Translations under genes and position numbers: made by a program
Assembly (NCBI RefSeq): GCF_000145255.1
Contig: NC_014394.1
Location: forward strand, 1,178,001 to 1,242,000
DNA from: Gallionella capsiferriformans ES-2
GTDB lineage: Bacteria > Pseudomonadota > Gammaproteobacteria > Burkholderiales > Gallionellaceae
Direction of reading: 5' to 3'
DNA length: 64,000 nucleotides
In this document: positions 11,056 to 19,962 of the stretch, in pieces
How positions within the stretch are numbered: the first letter of the stretch is position 1
Layout of the letters: each line of letters starts with the position of its first letter
Notes under the pieces: generated by a model
What the model was told of the DNA's origin: nothing
The model's input: the letters and a program-made list of their open reading frames with translations, nothing else
Databases searched by the model: none

Positions 11056-11972
11056 GCCGTATCGTCGTCGGGTTGTTCGTCTTGAGTGTATTGGCAGGGT
11101 GCGCCTCCAGCGGGCCGCGCGCACCGGTGGTTAAGCGCGGAGTTGCGCCTAAAGCTGCGCCGGTCACCGTTAAATCGACTGAAAAGGACTGGCGTCCGCG
11201 TGTGCATGTTGTGCAAAAAGGCGATACGCTGTACGCCATCGCGTTCAATTACGGACTGGACCCGCGCGAACTGGCAGAGCAGAACGGCATTCAGGATGCC
11301 AACTTGATTAAAGTGGGGCAGCAGATCAATTTGTTTGCAGGTGCAGGTGCAGGTGCAGGTGCAGGTGCAGGTGCAGGTGCAGGTGCAGTCGCGCCGCGTG
11401 CAGTGGTTGAGTCCAAAATATCGCTGGTCAAAGATCAACCCAAAGCCGTGAAATATGCCTACAGCGAGAGCGCGGTGAGTCAGGCCGAAGGCGGCGCGGC
11501 CAAGGCTGAAGCCAAGCCGAAAGCGGATACTAAAGCGGAGTCAAAATCTGAAGTAAAGCCGGATAACAAGGCTGAAGCGGTGGCGGAGACTGATGACGCG
11601 CTCGAATGGAGTATGCCGGCGCAGGGCAAAATCATCGCAGGCTTTTCCGAAGCGGATAACCGCAAGGGCGTCGATTTTTCCGGTAAGCTGGGTCAGTCAG
11701 TTTTTGCCAGTGCGCCGGGCAAAGTCGTGTACAGCGGAAGCGGCTTGCGCGGGTATGGTAAGCTTTTGATTATAAAACATAATAAGACCTATCTTAGCGC
11801 CTATGCGCACAACGATCAGTTGCTGGTCAAGGAAGGCGAAACGGTGACACGTGGTCAGAAAATCGCCGAGATGGGCAATTCCGACAGCGATCAGGTCAAA
11901 TTGCACTTCGAAGTGCGCCGTCTGGGAAAGCCTGTCGATCCGGCAGGTTATCTGGCACTCAACAAACCTTGA
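11052..11972 (+). CDS. nlpD: NlpD-type lipoprotein with LysM and inactive LytM domain
   Basis: NlpD is an outer-membrane lipoprotein that activates the amidase AmiC during septum splitting. The 306 residues start with a lipoprotein signal ending LAGC at about residue 17. A LysM domain follows (HVVQKGDTLYAIAFNYG, about 55-100), then an Ala-Gly linker, a Lys/Ala/Glu-rich stretch and a C-terminal LytM/M23 domain (about 195-305). The usual zinc ligands of M23 peptidases are missing: the segment reads RKGVDF and LHFEVR instead of HxGxD and HxH. This fits an activator rather than an enzyme. The linker is encoded by a hexanucleotide tandem repeat. rpoS, which often follows nlpD, is not next to it. 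Confidence 0.93.
   Translation: MSRIVVGLFVLSVLAGCASSGPRAPVVKRGVAPKAAPVTVKSTEKDWRPRVHVVQKGDTLYAIAFNYGLDPRELAEQNGIQDANLIKVGQQINLFAGAGAGAGAGAGAGAGAVAPRAVVESKISLVKDQPKAVKYAYSESAVSQAEGGAAKAEAKPKADTKAESKSEVKPDNKAEAVAETDDALEWSMPAQGKIIAGFSEADNRKGVDFSGKLGQSVFASAPGKVVYSGSGLRGYGKLLIIKHNKTYLSAYAHNDQLLVKEGETVTRGQKIAEMGNSDSDQVKLHFEVRRLGKPVDPAGYLALNKP
11337..11388 (+). repeat. Hexanucleotide tandem repeat in nlpD (GCAGGT, 8.7 copies)
   Basis: Eight perfect GCAGGT units plus GCAG encode an alternating Ala-Gly run between the LysM domain and the rest of NlpD. A unit is 6 bases, so slippage would change linker length by two residues without breaking the frame. Confidence 0.97.
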
Positions 11973-12841
11973 CTAATTCTTCGGCAAAGTCGGGTGGTGT
12001 GCTGAATGTCGTCAATCACGATAGAAACAGCGCAGCGCTGCATTATGTCTATCCCGTGATCTCGCGCCGTGCAGGTGGTGTGTCAGTCGGGATCAATCTC
12101 AACCCGAATAACGCCTGCAACTGGCGCTGTGTTTACTGTCAGGTGCCTGAATTGACACGCGGGACAGCGCCGCCGGTCGATTTGCAATTGCTCGACACAG
12201 AACTGCGCAGTTTTTTAACCGAACTGCTGCACGGCGACTTTATGCAAAAACGTGTGCCTGTCGAGGCGCGGCGTATCAATGACATTGCGCTATCCGGCAA
12301 TGGTGAACCGACCAGTGCGATTGCGTTTGCGGAGGTCATCTCATTGATCAGTCGAGTGCGCAGGGAGTTGGCGGTGCCGGATGAGGTCAAGACGGTGCTG
12401 ATCACCAACGGTAGCTTGCTGCATCGGGTCGATGTTCAGGCGGGTTTGCGCGAGATGGCTCAAATTCACGGTGAGGTCTGGTTCAAACTCGATCGCGCGA
12501 GTGTGGCGGCAAGATTGCAGGTGAACGATACGCACCTGCGGCAGGATCAGGTTCGCATGAATTTGATTGCCGCGATGTCGTGTTGCCCGACCTGGCTGCA
12601 AACCTGCTGGTTCGCAATGGACGGCGCGCCGCCTTCCCTGCAGGACGAAGAGGATTATCTGGCATTCGTCGGTGAACTTGTGCGGGCGGGGTATCCGCTG
12701 CAGGGCGTGTTGCTCTACGGTTTGGCCCGGCCTTCGATGCAGGCTGAATCTGAGCGTTTATCGGCCTTGCCGACAGAATTGATGCAGGCCTTCGCTGATC
12801 GCATCACGCAGCTGGGTTTGCCTGTCAAAATCAGTGTCTGA
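11969..12841 (+). CDS. Radical SAM protein
   Basis: This 290-residue protein has the radical SAM cluster motif CNWRCVYC (CxxxCxxC) near residue 50. The family-like segment GVSVGINLNPNNAC comes just before it, and the downstream SGNGEP glycine-rich motif contacts SAM. I recall uncharacterised radical SAM proteins of this type in betaproteobacteria, but the substrate is unknown. The TTG start at 11969 overlaps the nlpD stop (TTGA). A later GTG near residue 10 is possible. It overlaps nothing downstream but lies 10 bases before the next gene, so it is likely co-transcribed with surE-pcm-nlpD. Confidence 0.85.
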   Translation: MTNSSAKSGGVLNVVNHDRNSAALHYVYPVISRRAGGVSVGINLNPNNACNWRCVYCQVPELTRGTAPPVDLQLLDTELRSFLTELLHGDFMQKRVPVEARRINDIALSGNGEPTSAIAFAEVISLISRVRRELAVPDEVKTVLITNGSLLHRVDVQAGLREMAQIHGEVWFKLDRASVAARLQVNDTHLRQDQVRMNLIAAMSCCPTWLQTCWFAMDGAPPSLQDEEDYLAFVGELVRAGYPLQGVLLYGLARPSMQAESERLSALPTELMQAFADRITQLGLPVKISV

Positions 12842-12851
12842 GGATGCTGGC

Positions 12852-13661
12852 ATGAATCACCTTCCAAGATGGGATGCGCTGCTGCAATCGAAGCTGTTCG
12901 CGCCGCTGCATCCGGTGATCGGCACTATAGAGCAGGACGGTTTTCCATTGCTAGCGGATTTAAACCGCATGCTGGCCGTGCATCAACCGTCGGTCGCGTC
13001 CGGCCGCAAACTCAGCTTTGTTGCGCAAGGCGCGGGCCGGCTGGCATTTGAGTCGCAATACGAACCCCGTTGCTATCTGACAGGCGAGGTGCAGACCCGG
13101 CAGGAAAACTGGCACGATTTGCTCAACGCGCTGGTATGGCTGACCTATCCCAATGCGAAAGCCGCGATCAATGCGCGCCACTTTCAGGCGCTGACTGGCT
13201 TAACTGACGAGTCAACCAGTCAGCGCGGCGCTGTGCGCGATGCCAGTACCCTGTTCGATGAATCCGGCGTCATCGTGGCCTGTGCCGACGAGGAACTGGC
13301 CGGTTTGCTGCAAAATTTTCGCTGGCATGAATTGTTCTGGCAGCGTCGTCAGGCGGTGCGCGAGCGGATGGGGTTTTATATTTTTGGTCATGGACTGTAC
13401 GAAAAGGCCCTGCAACCTTATATCGGCATGACCGGTCAGGGGTTGCTGCTGCCGGTTACTCAGGAATTTTTCAGCTGGACAGCAGAGCAGCAGCGGGCGC
13501 ATTTAGATTGCAGGCTGGCAGATTTTTTGGCAGGTAGCTGCCGCACGACGCGCGAACTCTCGCCGGTGCCGCTGCTGGGCATACCGGGCTGGTCGGCGGA
13601 TAACGAGTCCGAGTCGTATTACGACAATACCGCGTATTTTCGGCCTGGCAGGCAGCGATGA
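12852..13661 (+). CDS. DUF3025 family protein
   Basis: This cytoplasmic protein of 269 residues has unknown function. The conserved DUF3025 segment NWHDLLNALVWLTYP followed by KAAINARH is clear around residues 90-115. I chose the ATG at 12852 because GAGGA at 12840-12844 lies at good distance. An in-frame GTG at 12834 is possible. The gene sits between the radical SAM gene and the DUF3820 gene in one close-packed unit, which gives no clear clue to its role. Confidence 0.85.
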   Translation: MNHLPRWDALLQSKLFAPLHPVIGTIEQDGFPLLADLNRMLAVHQPSVASGRKLSFVAQGAGRLAFESQYEPRCYLTGEVQTRQENWHDLLNALVWLTYPNAKAAINARHFQALTGLTDESTSQRGAVRDASTLFDESGVIVACADEELAGLLQNFRWHELFWQRRQAVRERMGFYIFGHGLYEKALQPYIGMTGQGLLLPVTQEFFSWTAEQQRAHLDCRLADFLAGSCRTTRELSPVPLLGIPGWSADNESESYYDNTAYFRPGRQR

Positions 13662-13870
13662 AACCCGAATCCTTGCAACTTCTGGTCACCCGGGTCATGC
13701 CCTATGGAAAATACAAAGGGCGTATCATTGCCGATCTGCCGGGGCATTACCTCAACTGGTTTGCGCGCGAGGGCTTTCCATCCGGTGAGCTGGGGAGCTT
13801 GCTCGCACTGATGCAGGAATTGGATCACAACGGCTTGTCCTCCTTGCTCGATCCGCTGCGAAAACGCTGA
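13658..13870 (+). CDS. DUF3820 family small protein
   Basis: This 70-residue protein has the DUF3820 pattern MPYGKYKGRIIADLPGHYLNWFAREGFP. Members are annotated as putative quorum-sensing-regulated virulence factors, but the biochemical function is not established. The ATG overlaps the stop of the upstream gene by 4 bases, so translation is probably coupled. Confidence 0.85.
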   Translation: MKPESLQLLVTRVMPYGKYKGRIIADLPGHYLNWFAREGFPSGELGSLLALMQELDHNGLSSLLDPLRKR

Positions 13871-13938
13871 TCGCCGCCCGGGTGGTTGCTGGCAGGTTAT
13901 CATCCACGAATGGCTATAATGCCTGTGAGGAGTAAACG

Positions 13939-15414
13939 ATGCATCACGGAATTTTTCGAAATGTTCGGGCTTATCTGGTGGCGGCAGCCCTACTCGGCGC
14001 AGCACTGGCGCTGGTGTCAGCCATTTTTTTTACACTGGACAATTTGCCCTGGACCGCCTTTTTGACCGGCATACTGGTGGCGTCCGTGCTGGCTGAAGCG
14101 GCGCGCGCATCGCGCTCTGAATGGGTTTTGATGCGGCGTACTGCGCAGTTGTCGTCATTCAAAGAAAAACTGGAGCAGGAATCGGCGCTTCGTCGCAGCC
14201 TGGAGGAGAAATACGCTGCGTCACTACTGCGTTTACGCCTGATGGACGAAAAAATTTCTACTATGATCGTGCTCATCGATACCGAAGGGCGTTGCGGTTA
14301 TCACAACAGGGCTTTTCGCGAGTGGCTGCATTTGAAGGCAGAATCGATCGAAGGCCGGCCTATCCGCGAGTTGTTCGGGTCGCACGCATATGCCGGTATC
14401 GCGACGGCGGTGCGGCAATCTCTGGACGGACAGTCGCTGCATTATGAGTTTTTTCAAGAAATGCCGGGCGGCGCCTTATACCGGTTGCTGGTGGACCATA
14501 TTCCCCTGTTTGAAGCGGATGGAAAAATTGCCGGATTTTATTTTCTGGCTGAAGACATTACGCAGCGCGGTGACGTGTCGGGTGTAACCGGTGCTAAGAA
14601 GTCATCAGTTGCAGAGCGGGATGTCGACCAGCAAATGTACTTGGACGTTTTTTCCGAGCAGGTCAGCGGCAGGCCGGACGCGGGTAAGCAGTTTATCGCG
14701 GCCATACAGGGGGGCGAGTTTCGCCTGTACTGTCAGTTGATCGCGCCGCTCCCCGTTGATTCGGGCAGGAGCGCGCATTATGAAATACTGATACGCCTGC
14801 TCGAAGAGGAAGGCGGCATGATTCCTCCGGGGGCATTTTTCCCGCTGGCTGAAAAAAATGGATTGATGCCCTATCTGGATCGCTGGGTGGTAGAACATGT
14901 GTTGAGTTGGATTTCGCACCAGCAAAATGTAGATAAGGAAGCCATCTTTTTTATCAATGTGGGCGCTGCGACCATAGGCGATCCGGATTTCTCTGACTTT
15001 TTGCAAGGTGCGCTTAGCGAGACGGGAATGCCGGGCAGCGTGCTGTGTTTTGAGGTGGCTCAGACTGATCTTGCGATACGCAACGAGAGTGTGGCCGAAT
15101 TCGCCCGCCAGGTTAAGCTGTGCGGTTGCCGGGTTGCGTTAAGCGGCTTTGGTCGCGACTCGGTATCGTTCGATCAGATCCGCGGATTTCAGGTGGATTT
15201 TATTAAAATTGACGGCAGCCTGATTTTCAATCTGCTCAGCAATCCGGTTGACCTGGCTAAAGTGGTATCGATCGATCGGGTTGCCAAAAAAATCGGTGTC
15301 AGAACGGTCGCAGAACTGGTTGAAAATGACGATCTCATCGAAAAACTCGGTGAGATCGGTATCGACTTTGCGCAGGGCTTCGGTGTTTCGCGCCCGCGCA
15401 TTCTGGGCGAGTGA
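13939..15414 (+). CDS. Membrane protein with PAS and degenerate EAL domain
   Basis: The 491-residue protein has two N-terminal membrane segments (about 11-32 and 38-54) and a short coiled coil (about 70-95). A PAS domain (about 103-210) and a C-terminal EAL-like domain (about 250-490) follow. The EAL motif reads EIL (282-284). The metal-binding DDFG motif is replaced by LSGFG around 401-405. FIKID and an AELVEN segment remain. With both aspartates lost, c-di-GMP hydrolysis is unlikely, so the domain may only bind c-di-GMP or a partner. A GAGGAG ribosome binding site precedes the ATG. A TATAAT at 13915-13920 could be a -10 box, but no matching -35 is clear. Confidence 0.88.
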   Translation: MHHGIFRNVRAYLVAAALLGAALALVSAIFFTLDNLPWTAFLTGILVASVLAEAARASRSEWVLMRRTAQLSSFKEKLEQESALRRSLEEKYAASLLRLRLMDEKISTMIVLIDTEGRCGYHNRAFREWLHLKAESIEGRPIRELFGSHAYAGIATAVRQSLDGQSLHYEFFQEMPGGALYRLLVDHIPLFEADGKIAGFYFLAEDITQRGDVSGVTGAKKSSVAERDVDQQMYLDVFSEQVSGRPDAGKQFIAAIQGGEFRLYCQLIAPLPVDSGRSAHYEILIRLLEEEGGMIPPGAFFPLAEKNGLMPYLDRWVVEHVLSWISHQQNVDKEAIFFINVGAATIGDPDFSDFLQGALSETGMPGSVLCFEVAQTDLAIRNESVAEFARQVKLCGCRVALSGFGRDSVSFDQIRGFQVDFIKIDGSLIFNLLSNPVDLAKVVSIDRVAKKIGVRTVAELVENDDLIEKLGEIGIDFAQGFGVSRPRILGE

Positions 15415-15438
15415 CGGTTGTAAGTTAAGGCTGGAGGG

Positions 15439-15852
15439 ATGATGGAAAATTTTAATTACTGGTTTTTGCTGGCGTTAGTCTTGCTGGGGCTGGAAATGGC
15501 AACGGGGACTTTTTATATGCTGGTGTTGTCGGTCGCGATGGCGGTGGCAGGGTTCGCTACCATGCTATCCGTCGGTTTGGCCTGGCAGTTCGCGCTCTGT
15601 GCGCTGGCGGTAATGTTGGGGCTGGGGATATTGCGCATTTTGAAAATGCCTTTTAGGCCCGATCAATCGAGTCTGGATGTCGGGCAGCCGGTTGAGGTTT
15701 TAATCTGGCACGACAACGGGTCGGCGCGGGTTGTCTATCGGGGGGCTGAATGGGATGCCGAGTTGGAATCGGCTGATCTGCCGCATCAGGGTACTTTTTA
15801 TATCAGCGCGGTGCACGGCGCCACACTGATTTTGACGCATCAAAAACCGTAA
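15439..15852 (+). CDS. NfeD-like membrane protein
   Basis: This 137-residue protein has an N-terminal hydrophobic half with two or three membrane segments (about 6-30, 32-48, 52-70). The C-terminal half forms an OB-fold-like beta domain typical of short NfeD proteins. NfeD proteins are nearly always encoded next to an SPFH/stomatin gene, as here (the next gene is 10 bases downstream), and are thought to work with it in membrane microdomains. The start could be either of the two consecutive ATGs at 15439 and 15442. A GGAGG lies just upstream. Confidence 0.88.
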   Translation: MMENFNYWFLLALVLLGLEMATGTFYMLVLSVAMAVAGFATMLSVGLAWQFALCALAVMLGLGILRILKMPFRPDQSSLDVGQPVEVLIWHDNGSARVVYRGAEWDAELESADLPHQGTFYISAVHGATLILTHQKP

Positions 15853-15862
15853 CGGAGGAAAT

Positions 15863-16765
15863 ATGGAAATCTCATTGTTAGTACTGGTCGCAGCCGTTAT
15901 TTTTTTAGTCAAAGCGCTCAAAGTCGTGCCGCAGCAAAACTCCTGGGTCGTCGAGCGGCTGGGACGTTTTCATGCGGCGTTGCTGCCGGGGCTGAATATT
16001 GTGATTCCGTTTGTCGATCGCGTGGCTTACAAGCATATGCTCAAGGAAGTGCCGCTTGATGTGCCAAGTCAAGTTTGCATTACCCGCGACAATACCCAGC
16101 TGACCGTGGATGGTATTTTGTATTTTCAGGTGACCGATCCTAAGCTTGCCTCCTACGGCACCAGCAATTACATCATGGCGATCACGCAGTTAGCTCAGAC
16201 GACCTTGCGTTCGGTGATCGGTAAGATGGAGCTCGACAAAACCTTCGAGGAGCGCGATGACATCAATCGCGCGGTGGTGGCGGCGCTCGACGAGGCCGCG
16301 ACCAGCTGGGGTGTCAAAGTGCTGCGCTACGAGATCAAGGATTTAACACCCCCTAAGGAAATCCTCCACGCCATGCAGGCGCAGATCACCGCCGAACGTG
16401 AAAAGCGCGCGCTGATCGCCGCCTCCGAAGGCCGCAAGCAGGAGCAGATCAATATCGCCACAGGGGAGCGCGAAGCCTTTATTCAGCGCTCGGAAGGCGA
16501 GAAGCAGGCCGCCATCAATACCGCACAAGGGCAGGCTGAAGCGATCAAGACGGTGGCGTCAGCGACCGCGCAGGCGATCGAGCAGGTAGCGTTAGCGATA
16601 CAGTCGCCAGGGGGCATGGATGCAGTCAATCTGAAGGTGGCCGAGCAATATGTGGCGGCGTTTGGTAATGTGGCAAAAGCGGGTAACACACTGATTCTGC
16701 CGGGGAATTTGGCTGATATGGGTTCCATGGTGGCCGCTGCGATGAACATCGTCAAGTCGCGCTGA
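15863..16765 (+). CDS. SPFH/Band 7 (stomatin, paraslipin-type) protein
   Basis: The 300-residue protein begins with one membrane segment (about 3-19), followed by the Band 7 domain (RLGRFHAALLPGLNIVIPFVD and VDGILYFQVTDP). A long Ala/Glu/Gln-rich helix (about 165-240) and a hydrophobic Met/Ala-rich C-terminus complete it. This layout is typical of QmcA/paraslipin proteins, which form ring-like membrane assemblies. GGAGG precedes the ATG. It pairs with the upstream NfeD gene. Confidence 0.93.
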   Translation: MEISLLVLVAAVIFLVKALKVVPQQNSWVVERLGRFHAALLPGLNIVIPFVDRVAYKHMLKEVPLDVPSQVCITRDNTQLTVDGILYFQVTDPKLASYGTSNYIMAITQLAQTTLRSVIGKMELDKTFEERDDINRAVVAALDEAATSWGVKVLRYEIKDLTPPKEILHAMQAQITAEREKRALIAASEGRKQEQINIATGEREAFIQRSEGEKQAAINTAQGQAEAIKTVASATAQAIEQVALAIQSPGGMDAVNLKVAEQYVAAFGNVAKAGNTLILPGNLADMGSMVAAAMNIVKSR

Positions 16766-16782
16766 TTTGGGGGCCACTATTC

Positions 16783-17139
16783 ATGACTAAACCTGATCAC
16801 GCCCGACTCGACCGCGTCGTCGCGGAGGCGCGTAAACAAAGCGAACTGCGCGAGGCGGGGTATCGCGAGCGCGCACTCAAACTCTATCCCTGGATCTGCG
16901 GGCGGTGTGCACGCGAATTCTCCGGGGTGCGCCTGCGCGAGTTGACGGTGCACCACAAGGATCACAATCACGACAACAACCCGGCCGATGGCAGTAACTG
17001 GGAGTTGCTCTGTCTGTATTGCCACGATAACGAACATTCGCGCGTGCTGGAGGAGGCAGGGCGACACCGTTCCGCCGACCAGCAAAAGCTGGCGACGCAC
17101 AATCCTTTCTCAGCCTTGCAGGGCCTGCTGAAAAAATGA
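16783..17139 (+). CDS. yajD: YajD-type HNH protein
   Basis: The 118-residue protein has an HNH fold with two CxxC zinc pairs (CGRCAREF and CLYCHDNEHS) and the catalytic-type segment LTVHHKDHNHDNNP. The whole sequence resembles E. coli YajD, whose substrate is unknown. It lies between the SPFH gene and rep with short gaps. Whether it is an active nuclease cannot be told from sequence alone. Confidence 0.88.
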   Translation: MTKPDHARLDRVVAEARKQSELREAGYRERALKLYPWICGRCAREFSGVRLRELTVHHKDHNHDNNPADGSNWELLCLYCHDNEHSRVLEEAGRHRSADQQKLATHNPFSALQGLLKK

Positions 17140-17167
17140 CGGTATCCGGAAGGTCAGCCCCCGCATC

Positions 17168-19168
17168 ATGTTAAGCAAACTCAATACCGAGCAGCGCGAA
17201 GCGGCCATGTACCTCGACGGCCCGCTGCTGGTGCTGGCGGGGGCGGGCAGCGGCAAGACGCGTGTCATCACCCATAAGATCGCCTATCTGGTGGAGGAAT
17301 GCGGCTATGCGGCGCGCAATATTGCGGCGATCACTTTTACCAACAAAGCGGCCAATGAAATGCGGGAGCGCGTATCGCTGCTGCTGCCGGGGAAAAGCGC
17401 CAAAGGGCTGGTGGTCAGCACCTTTCACTCGCTAGGGATGACGATACTGCGCGCCGAGGCGAAACTGCTGGGATACAAGCCGCAGTTCTCGATTTTCGAT
17501 TCGAGCGATACCTTCAAAATCATCAGCGAACTGACCAATTCGGGCGACAAGCAGGAAATACGCGATATACAGACACAGATTTCGAACTGGAAATCGGCCT
17601 TTGTCGCGCCGGAGCAGGCCGTGGTGGTAGCAGACAGCGCAGACGCGGAAGCCTACGCGCGGATTTATATGCGCTATCAGGAAACACTGCGCGCCTATCA
17701 GGCGGTGGATTTTGACGACCTGATCCATCTGCCTGTGCTGTTGTTCAAAGATCATCCCGAGGCTTTGCTGCGCTGGCAGCATAAGTTGCGCTATTTATTG
17801 ATCGACGAATATCAGGACACCAACGATTGCCAGTATCAGTTGACCCGCTTGCTTGCGGGCACGCGTGCGGCCTTTACCGCCGTGGGCGATGATGATCAGG
17901 CGATCTATGCGTGGCGCGGGGCGAGCATCGAGAATCTGCACAATTTGCGCACCGATTACAGCCAGTTGCGCGTGATCAAGTTAGAGCAGAATTACCGCTC
18001 CTCGCAGCGCATTTTGAAAGTGGCCAACGCGCTGATCAACCACAACACCAAGGTGTTCGAGAAAAAGCTGTGGAGCGATCACGGCATCGGCGATCCGATC
18101 CGCGTTTATGCCGCGCGTGACGACGAGCATGAAGCCGAGAGCGTGGTGATGAAGCTGGTCACGCACAAGTTTGAGAATCAGGCCAAGTTTTCCGATTATG
18201 CGATTTTGTATCGCAGCAACTATCTGTCGCGGGCGTTCGAGGAGCAGTTGCGCGCGCAGCGCGTGCCCTATACCGTCAGCGGCGGTACCTCGTTTTTCGA
18301 CAAGCCCGAGATCAAGGACATTACCGCTTATCTTCGTTTGATCGCCAACCCGGACGACGATCCGGCTTTCATCCGCGCCATCACCACCCCTAAACGCGGC
18401 ATCGGCAATGCCACGCTGGAGAAGCTGGGCAGCCATGCGGGCCTGCGTCACATCAGCCTTTTCGAGGCGGCGTTCGACGTGCAGATCGAGCAGTTGCTGC
18501 CCCCTCGTCAGTATGAAGATTTGATGGTTTTTTGCAGGTTTATCAACCGGCTGGAGGATAGGGCCGAATCCGACCCTTGTGGCGAACTGCTCGATGAACT
18601 CTTGCGCGCGATCAACTACGAAACCTGGCTGTACGACTCGTCCGATGCGCGTCAAGCCGAGAGTAAGTGGAAGAACGTCGAGGATTTTATCGGCTGGCTC
18701 AAGCGTAAATCCGAAGCGGATGAAAAATCCCTGATTGCCATGGTGCAGACGATCGCGCTGATCAATATGCTGGAGGGCAAGGATAAGGAGCAGGAGGCGG
18801 TCTCGCTCTCGACCTTGCATGCGGCCAAGGGGCTGGAGTTTCCCCATGTGTTCATCATCGGTGCCGAGGAGGATATCCTGCCGTTCCGCGACAGCGATGC
18901 AAAAGGCATTGAGGAGGAGCGCCGCCTGATGTATGTCGGCGTGACCCGTGCCGAGCGCACGTTGCAGATCAGTTACTGCAAGCGCCGCCGGCGCGGCAAG
19001 GACTGGGCGCTGTGTGAGCCGAGCCGGTTTTTAGAGGAAATGCCCCAGAGCGAACTGGTTTTTGCGGGCGGTCATGCGGAGGCGGTTCAGGTGGTGACGA
19101 AGGATGAAGGCATGGATAAACTCGCCAGATTAAAAGCGATGCTGGCGAAACCGGTAGCCGAATCATGA
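17168..19168 (+). CDS. rep: ATP-dependent DNA helicase Rep
   Basis: Rep is a superfamily 1A 3'-5' helicase that helps replication forks pass protein-bound DNA. The 666 residues are close to E. coli Rep (673). Motifs in order are the Walker A GAGSGKTRVI (about 26-35), the DEYQDTN motif II, DDDQAIYAWRGA motif III, LEQNYRSSQ motif IV, and the late motifs STLHAAKGLEF and RLMYVGVTRAERT. The related UvrD is the alternative, but the length and C-terminus fit Rep better. The end overlaps the next gene by 4 bases. Confidence 0.95.
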   Translation: MLSKLNTEQREAAMYLDGPLLVLAGAGSGKTRVITHKIAYLVEECGYAARNIAAITFTNKAANEMRERVSLLLPGKSAKGLVVSTFHSLGMTILRAEAKLLGYKPQFSIFDSSDTFKIISELTNSGDKQEIRDIQTQISNWKSAFVAPEQAVVVADSADAEAYARIYMRYQETLRAYQAVDFDDLIHLPVLLFKDHPEALLRWQHKLRYLLIDEYQDTNDCQYQLTRLLAGTRAAFTAVGDDDQAIYAWRGASIENLHNLRTDYSQLRVIKLEQNYRSSQRILKVANALINHNTKVFEKKLWSDHGIGDPIRVYAARDDEHEAESVVMKLVTHKFENQAKFSDYAILYRSNYLSRAFEEQLRAQRVPYTVSGGTSFFDKPEIKDITAYLRLIANPDDDPAFIRAITTPKRGIGNATLEKLGSHAGLRHISLFEAAFDVQIEQLLPPRQYEDLMVFCRFINRLEDRAESDPCGELLDELLRAINYETWLYDSSDARQAESKWKNVEDFIGWLKRKSEADEKSLIAMVQTIALINMLEGKDKEQEAVSLSTLHAAKGLEFPHVFIIGAEEDILPFRDSDAKGIEEERRLMYVGVTRAERTLQISYCKRRRRGKDWALCEPSRFLEEMPQSELVFAGGHAEAVQVVTKDEGMDKLARLKAMLAKPVAES

Positions 19169-19962
19169 ACACGCCGACTGAATTGCGGCAGGCAGCGCTT
19201 TTCTGGCTGTCAGAGCCGGATGCACAGCGCAAGGCGGCGGGTGTGCGGGCGCTGGCGGTTAATTGGGCGTCGGGCGCGCTACAACTCAATCGCGAGGCGG
19301 CATTGACTGCGACTTTGCCTGTGCCGGGGATGCCGGTGAAACCTGAACTGGTGGCACCCAGGCTGGTTAAACACCGCTCGATGACGACGCTGGAGGGGCG
19401 CGCGATTTTAATTCATGCACTGGTGCATATCGAATTTACCGCGATCAATCTTGCGCTCGACGCGATCTGGCGCTTCGCTGGCATGCCGCCTGATTACTAT
19501 ACCGACTGGTTGCAGGTCGCCGATGAGGAGGCGCTGCATTTTTCGCTGTTGTCCGGCCATTTGAAGACGCAAGGGCATGTCTACGGCGATTTTCCCGGTC
19601 ACGGCAGCTTGTGGGAAATGGCCGATAAAACGAGGTTCGATGTGCTGGCCCGTATGGCGCTGGTGCCGCGCACCATGGAGGCGCGCGGGTTGGATGTGGT
19701 GCCCTCGTTGCGCGACAAACTGGCGCAGGCAGGCGATGCTGCCGCTGCCGCGATTATGGATATTATTTTGCGGGACGAAATAGGCCATGTCGCGATAGGC
19801 AACCGCTGGTACGCCTACCTTTGCTCGGCGCGCGGTCTTGATCCTCTGGCGGCTTACAAGGCGCTGGCGATAGAGCACGCCGCCCCCGTGCTGCGCGGCC
19901 CGTTTAATTTGCCGGCCCGGCGTGCAGCGGGCTTTAGTGAAGCGGAGTTAGCCGCGTTCTGA
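19165..19962 (+). CDS. DUF455 family ferritin-like protein
   Basis: The 265-residue protein matches the DUF455 family, which has a ferritin-like four-helix bundle. Candidate metal ligands are seen in HALVHIEFTAINLALD, DEEALHFSLLSGHL and ILRDEIGHVAIGNRW. The family is sometimes compared to tRNA-hydroxylating MiaE, but its function is not established. It overlaps rep by 4 bases, so it is probably translated together with it. Confidence 0.88.
   Translation: MNTPTELRQAALFWLSEPDAQRKAAGVRALAVNWASGALQLNREAALTATLPVPGMPVKPELVAPRLVKHRSMTTLEGRAILIHALVHIEFTAINLALDAIWRFAGMPPDYYTDWLQVADEEALHFSLLSGHLKTQGHVYGDFPGHGSLWEMADKTRFDVLARMALVPRTMEARGLDVVPSLRDKLAQAGDAAAAAIMDIILRDEIGHVAIGNRWYAYLCSARGLDPLAAYKALAIEHAAPVLRGPFNLPARRAAGFSEAELAAF

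Noticed and set aside
11337-11388. Short direct repeats as a possible CRISPR array
   Set aside because: The repeats are contiguous 6-mers with no spacers and lie inside a coding region. The 9-bp repeats at 36533-36577 fail for the same reason.
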